64,000 nucleotides of DNA from Effrenium voratum (taxonomy: Eukaryota; Sar; Dinophyceae; Suessiales; Symbiodiniaceae). The stretch covers positions 1,044,347 through 1,108,346 of the forward strand of contig CAUJNA010000580.1 in the NCBI GenBank assembly GCA_963377175.1, read 5' to 3'. The position numbers and the translations under genes are program-made. Below the pieces are notes generated by a model that was given only the letters and a program-made list of their open reading frames with translations, was not told the DNA's origin and searched no databases. Within the stretch, counting starts at the first letter, position 1; the number at the start of each line of letters is the position of its first letter. Of this stretch, positions 1 through 8,366 are shown in pieces.

Positions 1-1045
1 CTCCATCTTCGTCTTCCACTCAGAAACCTTCATCGCCTTCATACTCCCCTTGTTCTAGGATGTAGAAGGTGTTACTCCGATTTTCTCCTGGAGGTCGGAT
101 GGATGGATCTTGGATGGATGGTCTCGTTGTAATGGAGAGATTTTAATATGGAGAGATTTTAATACTCATCATCTCGTAGGTGTAATTCTTGAGCGAGATG
201 TTTCTCAAAGACATTGCACTGATCAGTCTCAACTCACTCTGGATGATGAAGAAATGCGCACTGAGATTGTCGCTGAGGGGAAATGCGTCCTTGTGCCTTG
301 TCTGCATGCCATTGAGGCACTGTCTGAGTACTTCTCGATTGTCTGTGGACAGCAGATCTGGAGGCGCGGTGCGGGCGCCGGCTGCTTGCTGATGCGCGGC
401 AATTCTTCTTGCATTGCCATCGTGCACTGATGCTATGAACTTTGGTGACTGTGCCGTGTGAACAGGCATCAAGTCCATTTCAATCTCATCAAGAGAATTT
501 CAAACTTTGATGTGAATATGAGGAAACTCAGTGTTCTGCCTTCTGTGATTGACGAGTGTTCTGAAAGTCACCCAATCATCTACGAGTTCTTCATATCTAA
601 ACCAGCTGACTTTTCCATCATACAATGGCGGCTGCTTGGCGGTCATCGATAAGTTGAGCGTCTCTTCAGTGAAGCCATGGGAGCCTACGCTTGAATAGGC
701 CTCCATGAAGCCTTCTCCATCGGACGACGTCTTGTTTGGATCTCTTGCGGGAAACCCGCTCCGCTACCACAAACTGAGGCCTGCTGTGCCAGGGGTATCT
801 TATCCGCGAAGGGAACGGATACCTTGTGGAAGTAGAGGATCTTTATGTGGTGGTCCGCTAGCACCTTTGCATAACGGATGCAATGGCTCAGTGAGCTATG
901 CGCATCTCAGGTGTGACATGAAAGGCCTTGAGCCAAAATAGTAACATGTTGCATGGAGATCAATGGGTCCAGAAACAAACACAAAACAGACACAAATTCC
1001 TTCTGATCTCCAGCACTGAGTTTCTATTGGCTTATTGGCCTTCGA
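1..1045. other. No supported gene
   Basis: I see no convincing coding region. The short open frames overlap each other on both strands and none shows a recognisable motif. Base composition is near 50 percent GC. Confidence 0.5.
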
Positions 1046-1060
1046 CCGTAGCCATTCAAG
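1046..1060 (+). other. Truncated dinoflagellate spliced-leader relic
   Basis: The 15 bases read CCGTAGCCATT followed directly by CAAG. These are the first eleven and last four bases of the 21-22 nt dinoflagellate spliced leader, with the central TTGGCT missing. Such relics mark mRNAs that were trans-spliced, reverse transcribed and reinserted. A second copy of the same 11-mer lies at 13226. The 11-mer is expected well under once by chance in this window. I cannot see which transcript, if any, followed it. Confidence 0.4.
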
Positions 1061-1089
1061 TGTGTGCCATAGCCATGAATGAGTCAGTG

Positions 1090-1235
1090 ACAGATAACAT
1101 CTGACTCTTCGCTCGAGCGGCCAACGCGGGTGGTCGGAAAGCCCTTGGTGAGGATCCGCAGCGCCAGCAGCTGCCGGAGGCCCAGCTTCTTCAGGTCCCC
1201 TGCCGCCCGTGCGTTCGGCGCGCGAAAACCACTCA
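1090..1235 (-). CDS. Candidate host exon, product unknown
   Basis: On the minus strand this stretch reads open, with a regular amphipathic leucine pattern (LKKLGLRQLLALRILTKGFP) and GC-rich third positions unlike the flanking repeats. It ends at a stop just before 1090. It could be the last exon of a minus-strand gene. A second exon-like stretch on the same strand lies at 4063-4162, after an AG acceptor. I found no family match and cannot join the exons with confidence. Confidence 0.25.
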
Positions 1236-1248
1236 GTATGTGGAGCCA

Positions 1249-1364
1249 GGGTTCCACTTTTTGACTACCCTAAGATGGACTTAAACACAGGGGTTCTCCT
1301 TTTGGGGGGAATGAGCCACCCCTTGGTTTAAGTCTACCTTGGGGTAGTCGACAAGTGGAACGCT
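1249..1364. mobile_element. MITE-like hairpin element, copy 1
   Basis: The arms are inverted repeats: GGTTCCACTTTTTGACTACCC at the left and the complementary GGGGTAGTCGACAAGTGGAAC at the right, with the inner arm (GACTTAAAC and its complement) also paired. Total length is about 116 bp and there is no coding capacity. A related copy lies at 8469-8586 with the same termini and a different central loop, which supports a dispersed non-autonomous DNA element rather than chance pairing. I could not identify a clear target duplication or a parent transposase. Confidence 0.65.
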
Positions 1365-2417
1365 GTGACAGATATGATTTGCTTGTGGGTCACCATGAGA
1401 AACCACCAGGAATCGGACCGCAGGTTAAATCGTCCTTGGTCCCATTTTCCAGGGCAAGCCAGTTTGGGGTTACCTTATTCTTGACCCGCTCCAAATGGAC
1501 ATAGGTGTCCCTTTTTGGGAACATAGATGGGTTTCTCTGGTAGTTGATTAAACCAGGTAAACCAGGAATCGCCCTCTATTTTGCAACCAAATCAACCAAA
1601 AAGGACACCTATGAAAATGCACCGGCGACCCTCCGAGAAATTGGCGGCCCCCCCACCTCCTTTTTTGGCGGGGGGTGATGAGGGTACCCTTTTTGGGTTG
1701 GCAAAGGAGGGCCAAAAGGAAACCCTTGCCATTTTTTGGGGGGGTCCCTCAAAAAAAGACACACAAATGGGCGCGTCTTCTTGGTTGGGGATTTTTTCCA
1801 CCAAGATGGCGACAATTCACCTCGCAACGCGGAGCGCGTTCGGATTCCACAATTGGGGTCACTTACTTGGAAGCACTCATGGGACTGGCGGGAGTTCAGG
1901 TGCCTGACCATTGATTGGTACGAACGAATCCACACAAGTTGGGATGGATGAACTCCTAGAGATCTGGGATGAACCTGGTTGGATTCTGTCGATCCAAATG
2001 GAATGGGCGCACCAAAGAGGCGACCGAAAAAGGACGAATGCTCCGGACCCACAGGGAAAACATGAAGAAAAACTGCTGTTCCAGCTTCCTGCATCGAAGC
2101 TGTGCCCCCAAACGTATTGGCAAGTGTCAAAATAGGAAACAACCTAACCTTTTGTGATGTGAAAAGGAAACTGGCGCACAAACACCGCGCTTGGATCGGG
2201 ACTCTCTCGTAGTAAACCAAGTGTCTCCATGAAAATGTGAAGCTTGTCGACAGAGACGTCTTCAACAATCTGACCAGTGTACATGCAGCTAAGCATGGGT
2301 GCATACCGGAGATGGTAAGCATCTTGACTTCAAGATCCAGCCCTAGATTCCAAGCACCTGCTTGCGTCTACAAGTCTACATGGCTAAGTGGCCATGGGTC
2401 AAACTCCCGTACCCTCC
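1365..2417. other. No supported gene
   Basis: No coding sequence is supported. The open frames over 1581-2322 lie on both strands through G- and C-rich low-complexity sequence and carry no motif. A 60-90 bp stretch around 1404-1500 (beginning GGAATCGGACCGCAGGTT) recurs in diverged form at 4530-4615, so part of this interval is dispersed repeat. Confidence 0.45.
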
Positions 2418-2510
2418 GTGAACATCCCAATCCCCACTAAAATAGGTTCTAAAATGGGTGGTGAATTCACCTACCCCAAAATGGGATCCCATTGGTTCTG
2501 ACCCACAGCC
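2418..2510. repeat. Dispersed palindromic repeat, copy 1
   Basis: It begins GTGAACATCCCAATCCCC and runs through AAAATGGGTGGTGAATTCACC and CCCAAAATGGGATCCCATTGG. It contains nested palindromes (GGTGAATTCACC, ATGGGATCCCAT). Related copies occur at 8680-8752 and 10910-11007 in the same orientation, with small indels. It is non-coding and probably a short non-autonomous element; the family is unknown to me. Confidence 0.6.
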
Positions 2511-3329
2511 ACATTGCTAGGTCATGGGGGCTGGGGGGGAGGGAGGGTAGACGGATCCAAAACAACCATTATTTAAGCCCTTATTAAGCCCTTATTAAGG
2601 CCTTATTTCGGGCTTATTTGGGATCCCTCCCCCTCCCCTCCCCCATAAATAGGTCTCGCTGCACCGCGGCCAGGGTGCCTTGAGCTGCCGCCACATCGTT
2701 GGCCGGGCAAGCTTTCCTCAGCTTTCTCGGCTTCTCAGGGTGCCACCTTTGGATCTCCCCAAGGACTTGTTAGGCGTGGTTCACATTACCCATTGGAGGG
2801 TCCGGGATCCAGTCAGTGCATTAAGCAAACAAAAAAAGAGGAGTGGCTGGAATCAAGTGTGTGAGCCCTTCGGCTATGGGCTTGGCTTGGTGGTTGCGGA
2901 AAGGGTATTCGATGCGCTTCTCGTTCTCTGGCATTTCACGATGTCCATATGTTTGCAACAACAAAAAAGAAACAGAGCTTTGCTCATGAAGGTTTCGGAT
3001 TGAGGGCCTTCATGATAGACCAAGTCCGGTTGCTCAAAGCGGATCCAAAGGTTTGCAACTGCAAAGTGGCTGTGGGTCAATAATGTGTGCCCAAAATGGA
3101 ACCCTGGTAAATGGACATAAGGACTAAACCTGCGGTCTTCTAGTGGTTTGATGTTGACCCATAGTCAAGTCGCAATCAAGTCCTGCAATCCACCTCCCTC
3201 ATCGTCAAGGCGACCGACGAGGAAGGCAGCTGGGTTTGAAGAGCAAATTCGGGACACTGTGCTCTATTCAAAAAATCAAAAACAGACGACAGAATTCAAC
3301 AACGGCAACCAACAATTCGTCTCTTGGGC
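2511..3329. other. No supported gene; short A/G- and C-rich tracts
   Basis: The interval holds a G-rich tract (2527-2548), a short TTATTAAGCCC repeat (2572-2620) and C-rich tracts. The open frames of about 100 codons here have no recognisable motif. Confidence 0.4.
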
Positions 3330-4050
3330 CCCACAACCAAAAAAAAAAAAACAGGCCTCCAAAAACTAATGGCCTCCAAAAAAAAGACAGGCCTCTAAAA
3401 ACCCATGGCCTCCAAAAAAAGAAGAAAAAACGGGCCTCCAAAAACCCATGGCCTCCAAAAAAAAAAAGGCCTCCAAAAACCCATGGCCTCCAAAACAAAA
3501 AACAAAAAAACAGGCCTCCAAAAACCCAATGGCCTCCAAAAAAAGAAGAAGAAAAACGGGCCTCCAAAAACCCATGGCCTCCAAAAAAAAAAGCCTCCAA
3601 AAACCCATGGCCTCCACAAAAAGAAGAAAAAACGGGCCTCCAAAAACCCATGGCCTCGAAAAAAAAAAACAAGGCTTCCAAAAACCCATGGCCTCCAAAA
3701 AAAAACGGCCTCCAAAAAACCAATGGCCTCCAAAAAAAGAAGAAAAAGAACGGGCCTCCAAAATTCAATGGCCTCCAAAAAAAAAAGGACTCCAAAAACC
3801 AATGGCCTCCCAAAAAAAAAAAAAACGACGGGCCTCCAAAACCAATGGCCTCCAAAAAACAAAAAACGGGCCTCCAAAACCCATGGCCTCCAAAAAAAAA
3901 CAGGCCTCCAAAAACCCATGGCCTCCAAAAAAAGAAGAAAAAAAACGGGCCTCCAAAAACCAATGGCCTCAAAAAAAAAACTCAAAAAACCAATGGCCTC
4001 CAAAAAAACAAACAGGCCTCCAAAAACCAATGGCCTCCAAAAACCCGTTG
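3330..4050. repeat. A-rich tandem repeat, unit ~30-45 bp
   Basis: The stretch is an irregular tandem array built from GGCCTCCAAAAACCCATGGCCTCC and poly-A/AAGAA spacers, about twenty units. Because the unit lacks stop codons in several frames, it creates long spurious open frames of up to 370 codons on both strands (KNPWPPKK / GGHGFWRP repeats). I treat these as non-coding minisatellite. Confidence 0.85.
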
Positions 4051-4062
4051 GGTTTTTCTCGC

Positions 4063-4162
4063 CCAGGTGCAACTCCACGTGGCCCCCCAGCAGCCGCTCG
4101 AAGAAGGAGGCCCGCAGCACCATGGACCCCGAGCGCTGCAAACCCTCCGCGGGTTGGAGCTG
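4063..4162 (-). CDS. Candidate host exon, product unknown
   Basis: On the minus strand, an AG acceptor (GCCCAG) is followed by an open stretch that reads QLQPAEGLQRSG, SMVLRASFFERLLGG and HVELHLGEK. It is GC-rich and non-repetitive and sits right at the edge of the A-rich array, so the array would lie in an intron. I cannot identify the protein. Confidence rests only on composition and the splice site. Confidence 0.3.
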
Positions 4163-4199
4163 CTTCCTGGGCGATGTTTTTTTTGCGCCGGAAATGCCG

Positions 4200-6310
4200 G
4201 GGGAAAACCTCGTGTAGGTGTGCTTTTTGGGAAAATGGATGCCCCTGGTCAATGGAATAAAACAAACCTAAACCAGTGCCATCTGTTTCTGGTGGCCCCC
4301 AACATGGAACTTGCCCGAATGGAAAGGGCTAAAATCTGCGGTCCTCCTGAGTGAGTCACAATCAAAACCTGGCATCAAAATGGGTAATGTTGACCCTATA
4401 TTCATCAACCCCTGTTTGTGAATGGGGTGTCAACCTGGGTTTAGTGAGGAATCATCACTTCTGGAGTTGGAATAGTTCCCCTCTCTCCCACATTGCCATG
4501 TCTGAGGGGTCCCTCCACGGGCACCAGGAATCGGACCGCAGGTTTTAGTTCTTGTTTGCAGTTGCCGGGCAAGCCATTTTGGTCTCCTATTTTGACACAC
4601 CCAAATGGTCTACCCGGAATGTAAAGGATAACAGAGGCAGCTGCACCCATTTATGGCACGGGAATAGTCCCTTACCAAACTTCAACCCGGTTTTCGGGCA
4701 AGTGGCTCAAGTCAGTCAACAGGATTCGGACCTTGTAAGACATGCAACGGCTCTTGGAGAACCAACCGAAATGGAGCGTTTCCGGCCGTAAGCAAAAACG
4801 GGCAGGCCCAAAATTTCGTGACCTCTAGTTCCATGAATAGACACAATAGCTTGCGCAGCTCAAGTGGTGCAAACGTGGTAAGGTGGACCTAACGTTTTGT
4901 TTAATCTGCTTGTACCCCTCAGGCGCCTCACTTAGTTCGCATTCCTCACTCAAGCAGGATTCCTCTCGTTTGACGATTCCTACAGTGCAAAGCTCAAAAT
5001 GGTTGGCTTCTCTCTGGGCTTCCTAGAAGTCATTAACGAGAAGATTCGCCCATGGGAGCCCACACTTGTCAAGGTGTCAAAACCGATCCAAAGTTCCGGT
5101 GTACTGCTGGGGAAGGTCCCTCTGACTTACCTTTTGCCCCAAAAAGAAACCCAAAAAACAACAACACACCCACAAGGCCCTGCCTCCCCCCTTCTGGCTC
5201 AGGAAAGTTTCTTAGAACCTTGCGCAGAAGGTGTCCTTAGGAATGAGTTGTCTTTTATAAAGGGAAGCGTGAAAAATTGGGGCGTGTCTGCTGTGGCCAA
5301 GACATTGGAGCTCATCCCCCATGTAACCTCATGTCCGGAACCCCAAACGAACTATCACAGTTGTCACATCTCCAATGGATGGCCGTTCAAGGCCTTTTTT
5401 TTCTGAAGCCTGGTTTGGACCAGTTTCCCAAAGGGCTCATTTCCCCAACCTCGGGGTTAATTCACCCCCCCCCCCCCCAACCCCACCCGCCGGGTTCCTT
5501 CCTTTTTTAATTCACCCCCCCACCCCCCACCCCACTCCGCCACCCCTCTTCCCCGGGTAGGTATCATGGACTCTCCATCCAAGCAACAGGGCGGTAAGCC
5601 CACTCTCCAGCACCCGCTGCTCCGGATGCTCCAGGCGCCAGTGATCCCGAGGCGAGCCTCTGAGACCAACAAAGCTTGGAGCTTTTGGACCGTTTGAAGA
5701 AAAACATGGGCCGGAAACAAACATGGGTCGGAATGAGTCGCAATCCAACCTATCGGTATTTAAAACGACCCAAATCCTTGAAATTGAAAGCCGGAGATCC
5801 GCACCTATTTCTGGCTGCCCCTTACTCACCTTCCATCTGGGTTTTAGTTGTCAGGAATTGGACCACTGGTTTTCCATTTGCCCGGAGCCAATCTGGGGCT
5901 ACCCCTTCGATTTTTGACCAGCCATGGAGATGGATCTGCAAAGAAAAGAGCGATGCCCAACACAAGGCACTGGGAAGGTACCTGGAAGATCAAATTCCTC
6001 TTGAATGGACCCCCTGTCAGGTGCAATGGCAACGTGGGGAGGGTACAAGTCTCGAGTTTTGACGTGCGTAGAACTGGCCCCAAGGGAACTGTGAGGATGC
6101 AATGAGGATTGTTTGACGCTCACGGCACTGGAGATTGTCTGAGCCGCCAGCCTTTCTTCAAGGGATGCGAGCGAGGAGTGCTCGGCGCTTCCTGGATATC
6201 AAGAATGTCCATTAAACTGTGGACAGAAAACAAGGAGATTGATGGGCCCACTCGTCGTGTTTGGTACTTCTCAAAATTCAGCATCCAAGGTCGAGCCAGA
6301 AACCGCTACT
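4200..6310. other. No supported gene; includes C-rich tract 5467-5545
   Basis: No coding region can be supported. The interval includes a dispersed-repeat relative of 1404-1500 at 4530-4615, and at 5467-5545 a pyrimidine tract of C-runs (CCCACCCC units) that generates proline-rich false frames. The rest looks like ordinary intergenic or intronic sequence. Confidence 0.45.
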
Positions 6311-6314
6311 GACA

Positions 6315-6432
6315 GGGGCAGGGTACTTCGTAAGTGGTTAGTGAGCCTGGTTATAACCCACAAAGGAGACTTATCACCATGGTAAGTGAGTTATAACCAA
6401 GCTGACTAACCACTTACAAAGTACCCTGCCCC
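6315..6432. mobile_element. Foldback / MITE-like element, 118 bp
   Basis: The left arm (GGGGCAGGGTACTTCGTAAG, then TGGTTAGT and GGTTATAAC) is matched by an inverted right arm (GTTATAACC, ACTAACCACTTAC, AAGTACCCTGCCCC). The arms are about 43 bp with few mismatches, around a 30-bp loop. There is no coding capacity. The GGGGCAGGGTA terminal sequence suggests a MITE; I see no second copy in the window. Confidence 0.65.
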
Positions 6433-7346
6433 CTTGTAGGTCTTCGGGGTCTTACTCTCACAGTCCTCTTTCGAAGGCGATGTGGCCGCTTCCATCAGCG
6501 CGGGATGCCAAAGCAAACGGCCAGCTTAGCACACAGAGAGGTCATGCTTACCTTGTGTTGCTCTGCAAATACACGCTTCATCTTCTGTGAGCTCACGCTG
6601 GGACATGCAAATGACAAAAGATGCTGGTGCTTTACCACCCAACTCGCCTGAACTGAGTGGAGTTGACGACGTTTGCTAGCCACGGGACTCCTGGATGAGC
6701 AGACATGTCTCCGCTTGCAACCAACGAAACGAACGAGACGGCCAAGTTGGCGCCATGTGCAGGTGCACGCCCTTCGAGCCGCAACAAGCTCCGTCTCTTC
6801 CGCAACCGTTTTCCGCCTCGGCCGAAAATCTTGCTTGCAGGCACCGCGCCAGGAACTCATTACGTTGTTCGCAGGAACAGGCTCATGTTCTCAGTGCTTC
6901 TGTGAAGCTAACACATAGAACCAAAGAGTACCCTTCCTCCCACTATAGCACTTCTGGTGAGCTACCTGGAAGATCATCATTTTGGAGGGACCCACTGTGC
7001 CATGGTTCAACGTGGCAAGGGACCTCTGGCATACCTTCTTGCCCCATGACTTCCTCAGCCCGCTTCCGGTCTGTTCGCGTCTCAAGCTCCCTTGGCATTC
7101 GGTGCGGCTGCACTGCGCGTCACTCACTCCGCCTCACTCTCGGAGTCTCCCGCTGCCACCTGGCTCAAGGCAGGCTAAGCAACTCACTTTGTCTATCTCC
7201 GCTTCAATCATCACCATCTGGCCCCCAACCCCATCTACCTCTCATCCCGGCCTAACCCACAAACATACAATTAGAGAATCAAGAGAGCAGCTGCTCCTGT
7301 TTAGTTGGCACTGGCGCCTTTTTTCCGCATCCAAGTCAGAGTCAGT
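6433..7346. other. No supported gene
   Basis: Several frames of 60-190 codons overlap on both strands without motifs. The composition resembles intronic DNA. Part could be the 3' flank of the minus-strand HlyIII-family gene that ends at 7347. Confidence 0.4.
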
Positions 7347-8201
7347 CTATCTTTGGGATTGAGCGGGAGAACCTTCTCCCATGAACGGGTAAACGTAGAA
7401 GAACATTGTGCAGTAGTGGAACGCAGCTCCTGCGAGGACGAGAACATGCCAAATCTCGTGAAACCCGAATTTGCCGGGAACAGGGTTGGGCCATTGCAGG
7501 GTGAAGATAATCCCGCCGACCGAGTACGCAATACCCCCCAGGAGTAGCAGCATTGCACCTCCGAACTGGACGCAGTGGTAAGCTGGCAAGGCCAGGAACG
7601 TGCCAAAGCCACCCAAGGTGAGGTACATCGTCATGCTGGCCCACATCGGAAACTCCAAAGGGCACATGGTCTGGAAGAACACGCCAACGAGCGCCAGTCC
7701 GGTGCTGGTGCCAAAGAAGACCCAGCCCAGATACGAATCGTGGAGGCACACGAAGCAAACCGGCATCATCGTCCCAGGAATGAGAAAGTAGATGGCAACA
7801 TAATCCAAATTTCGCAAAATGTCCATCAAACGCTTGGAACCCTTCAGCCCATGGTGCGCAAAGCTCGCAAAGAAGAGGGCCACCATCGAAGCACCATACA
7901 ACGAGAAGGATATGACTCCCCAAACATTTGATTGCGCCGCAGCGCCCGTGATGAGCACTGTTGAGCCCAAAACAGACAGCAACCCGCCAAATAGATGAGA
8001 TGCTGCATTGAAGACCTCATCGGTCACATGCTCAGCTCCGTCGTGCGACACCACGCCCATCAAACCTATGTTGGAAAATCGGGTCTCGTCCTCGTGGTTC
8101 GCAGAAGAACCCATACAGCATGATTGTTGTGGTAGGCTGGCTTCCTCATCATCGCTCGTCTCTGCAAAGCCCATGTAGCCCCTCTGTTCTGGTGGCTGCA
8201 T
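7347..8201 (-). CDS. HlyIII/PAQR family seven-helix membrane protein
   Basis: This is a single open frame of 284 codons. After a ~55-residue soluble N-terminus come seven hydrophobic segments. The family signature is complete: DEVFNAASH at residues 61-69 (the conserved E, N and SH), S113 with H116/H117 followed by the D of NLDYVAIY (D133), and a C-terminal H248-x3-H252 pair in FGFHEIWH with H262. These residues form the buried metal site of PAQR receptors and their bacterial HlyIII relatives. The family covers ceramidase-like membrane hydrolases and receptors; 'hemolysin' is a historical name and no toxin role is implied. The protein most likely sits in an internal or plasma membrane. The lack of introns, unlike the gene upstream, fits a retroposed dinoflagellate gene. 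The start is the first ATG in frame. Confidence 0.9.
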   Translation of the reverse strand: MQPPEQRGYMGFAETSDDEEASLPQQSCCMGSSANHEDETRFSNIGLMGVVSHDGAEHVTDEVFNAASHLFGGLLSVLGSTVLITGAAAQSNVWGVISFSLYGASMVALFFASFAHHGLKGSKRLMDILRNLDYVAIYFLIPGTMMPVCFVCLHDSYLGWVFFGTSTGLALVGVFFQTMCPLEFPMWASMTMYLTLGGFGTFLALPAYHCVQFGGAMLLLLGGIAYSVGGIIFTLQWPNPVPGKFGFHEIWHVLVLAGAAFHYCTMFFYVYPFMGEGSPAQSQR

Positions 8202-8366
8202 GCTTTCGACACTGGGACTGTGGCTTATTTAAGCCAGTTGAGCCACGAGAATGTGGACGGTCTGCTCTTTGTCTAAGAACAATCAACCAGCCAAAAACAA
8301 GCATGGAAGCTTGCAAGCCGTAAGTACCAAAGCGATGGCAACCTGCCGATGTCCCGGCCAATCTCC

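Noticed and set aside
3236..4354. 372-codon ORF rich in Lys/Pro/Trp
   Set aside because: It is translation of the GGCCTCCAAAAACCCATGG minisatellite, open on both strands.
7347..8201. Toxin (hemolysin) gene
   Set aside because: The HlyIII name is historical; the sequence is a PAQR-type seven-helix membrane protein found widely in eukaryotes.
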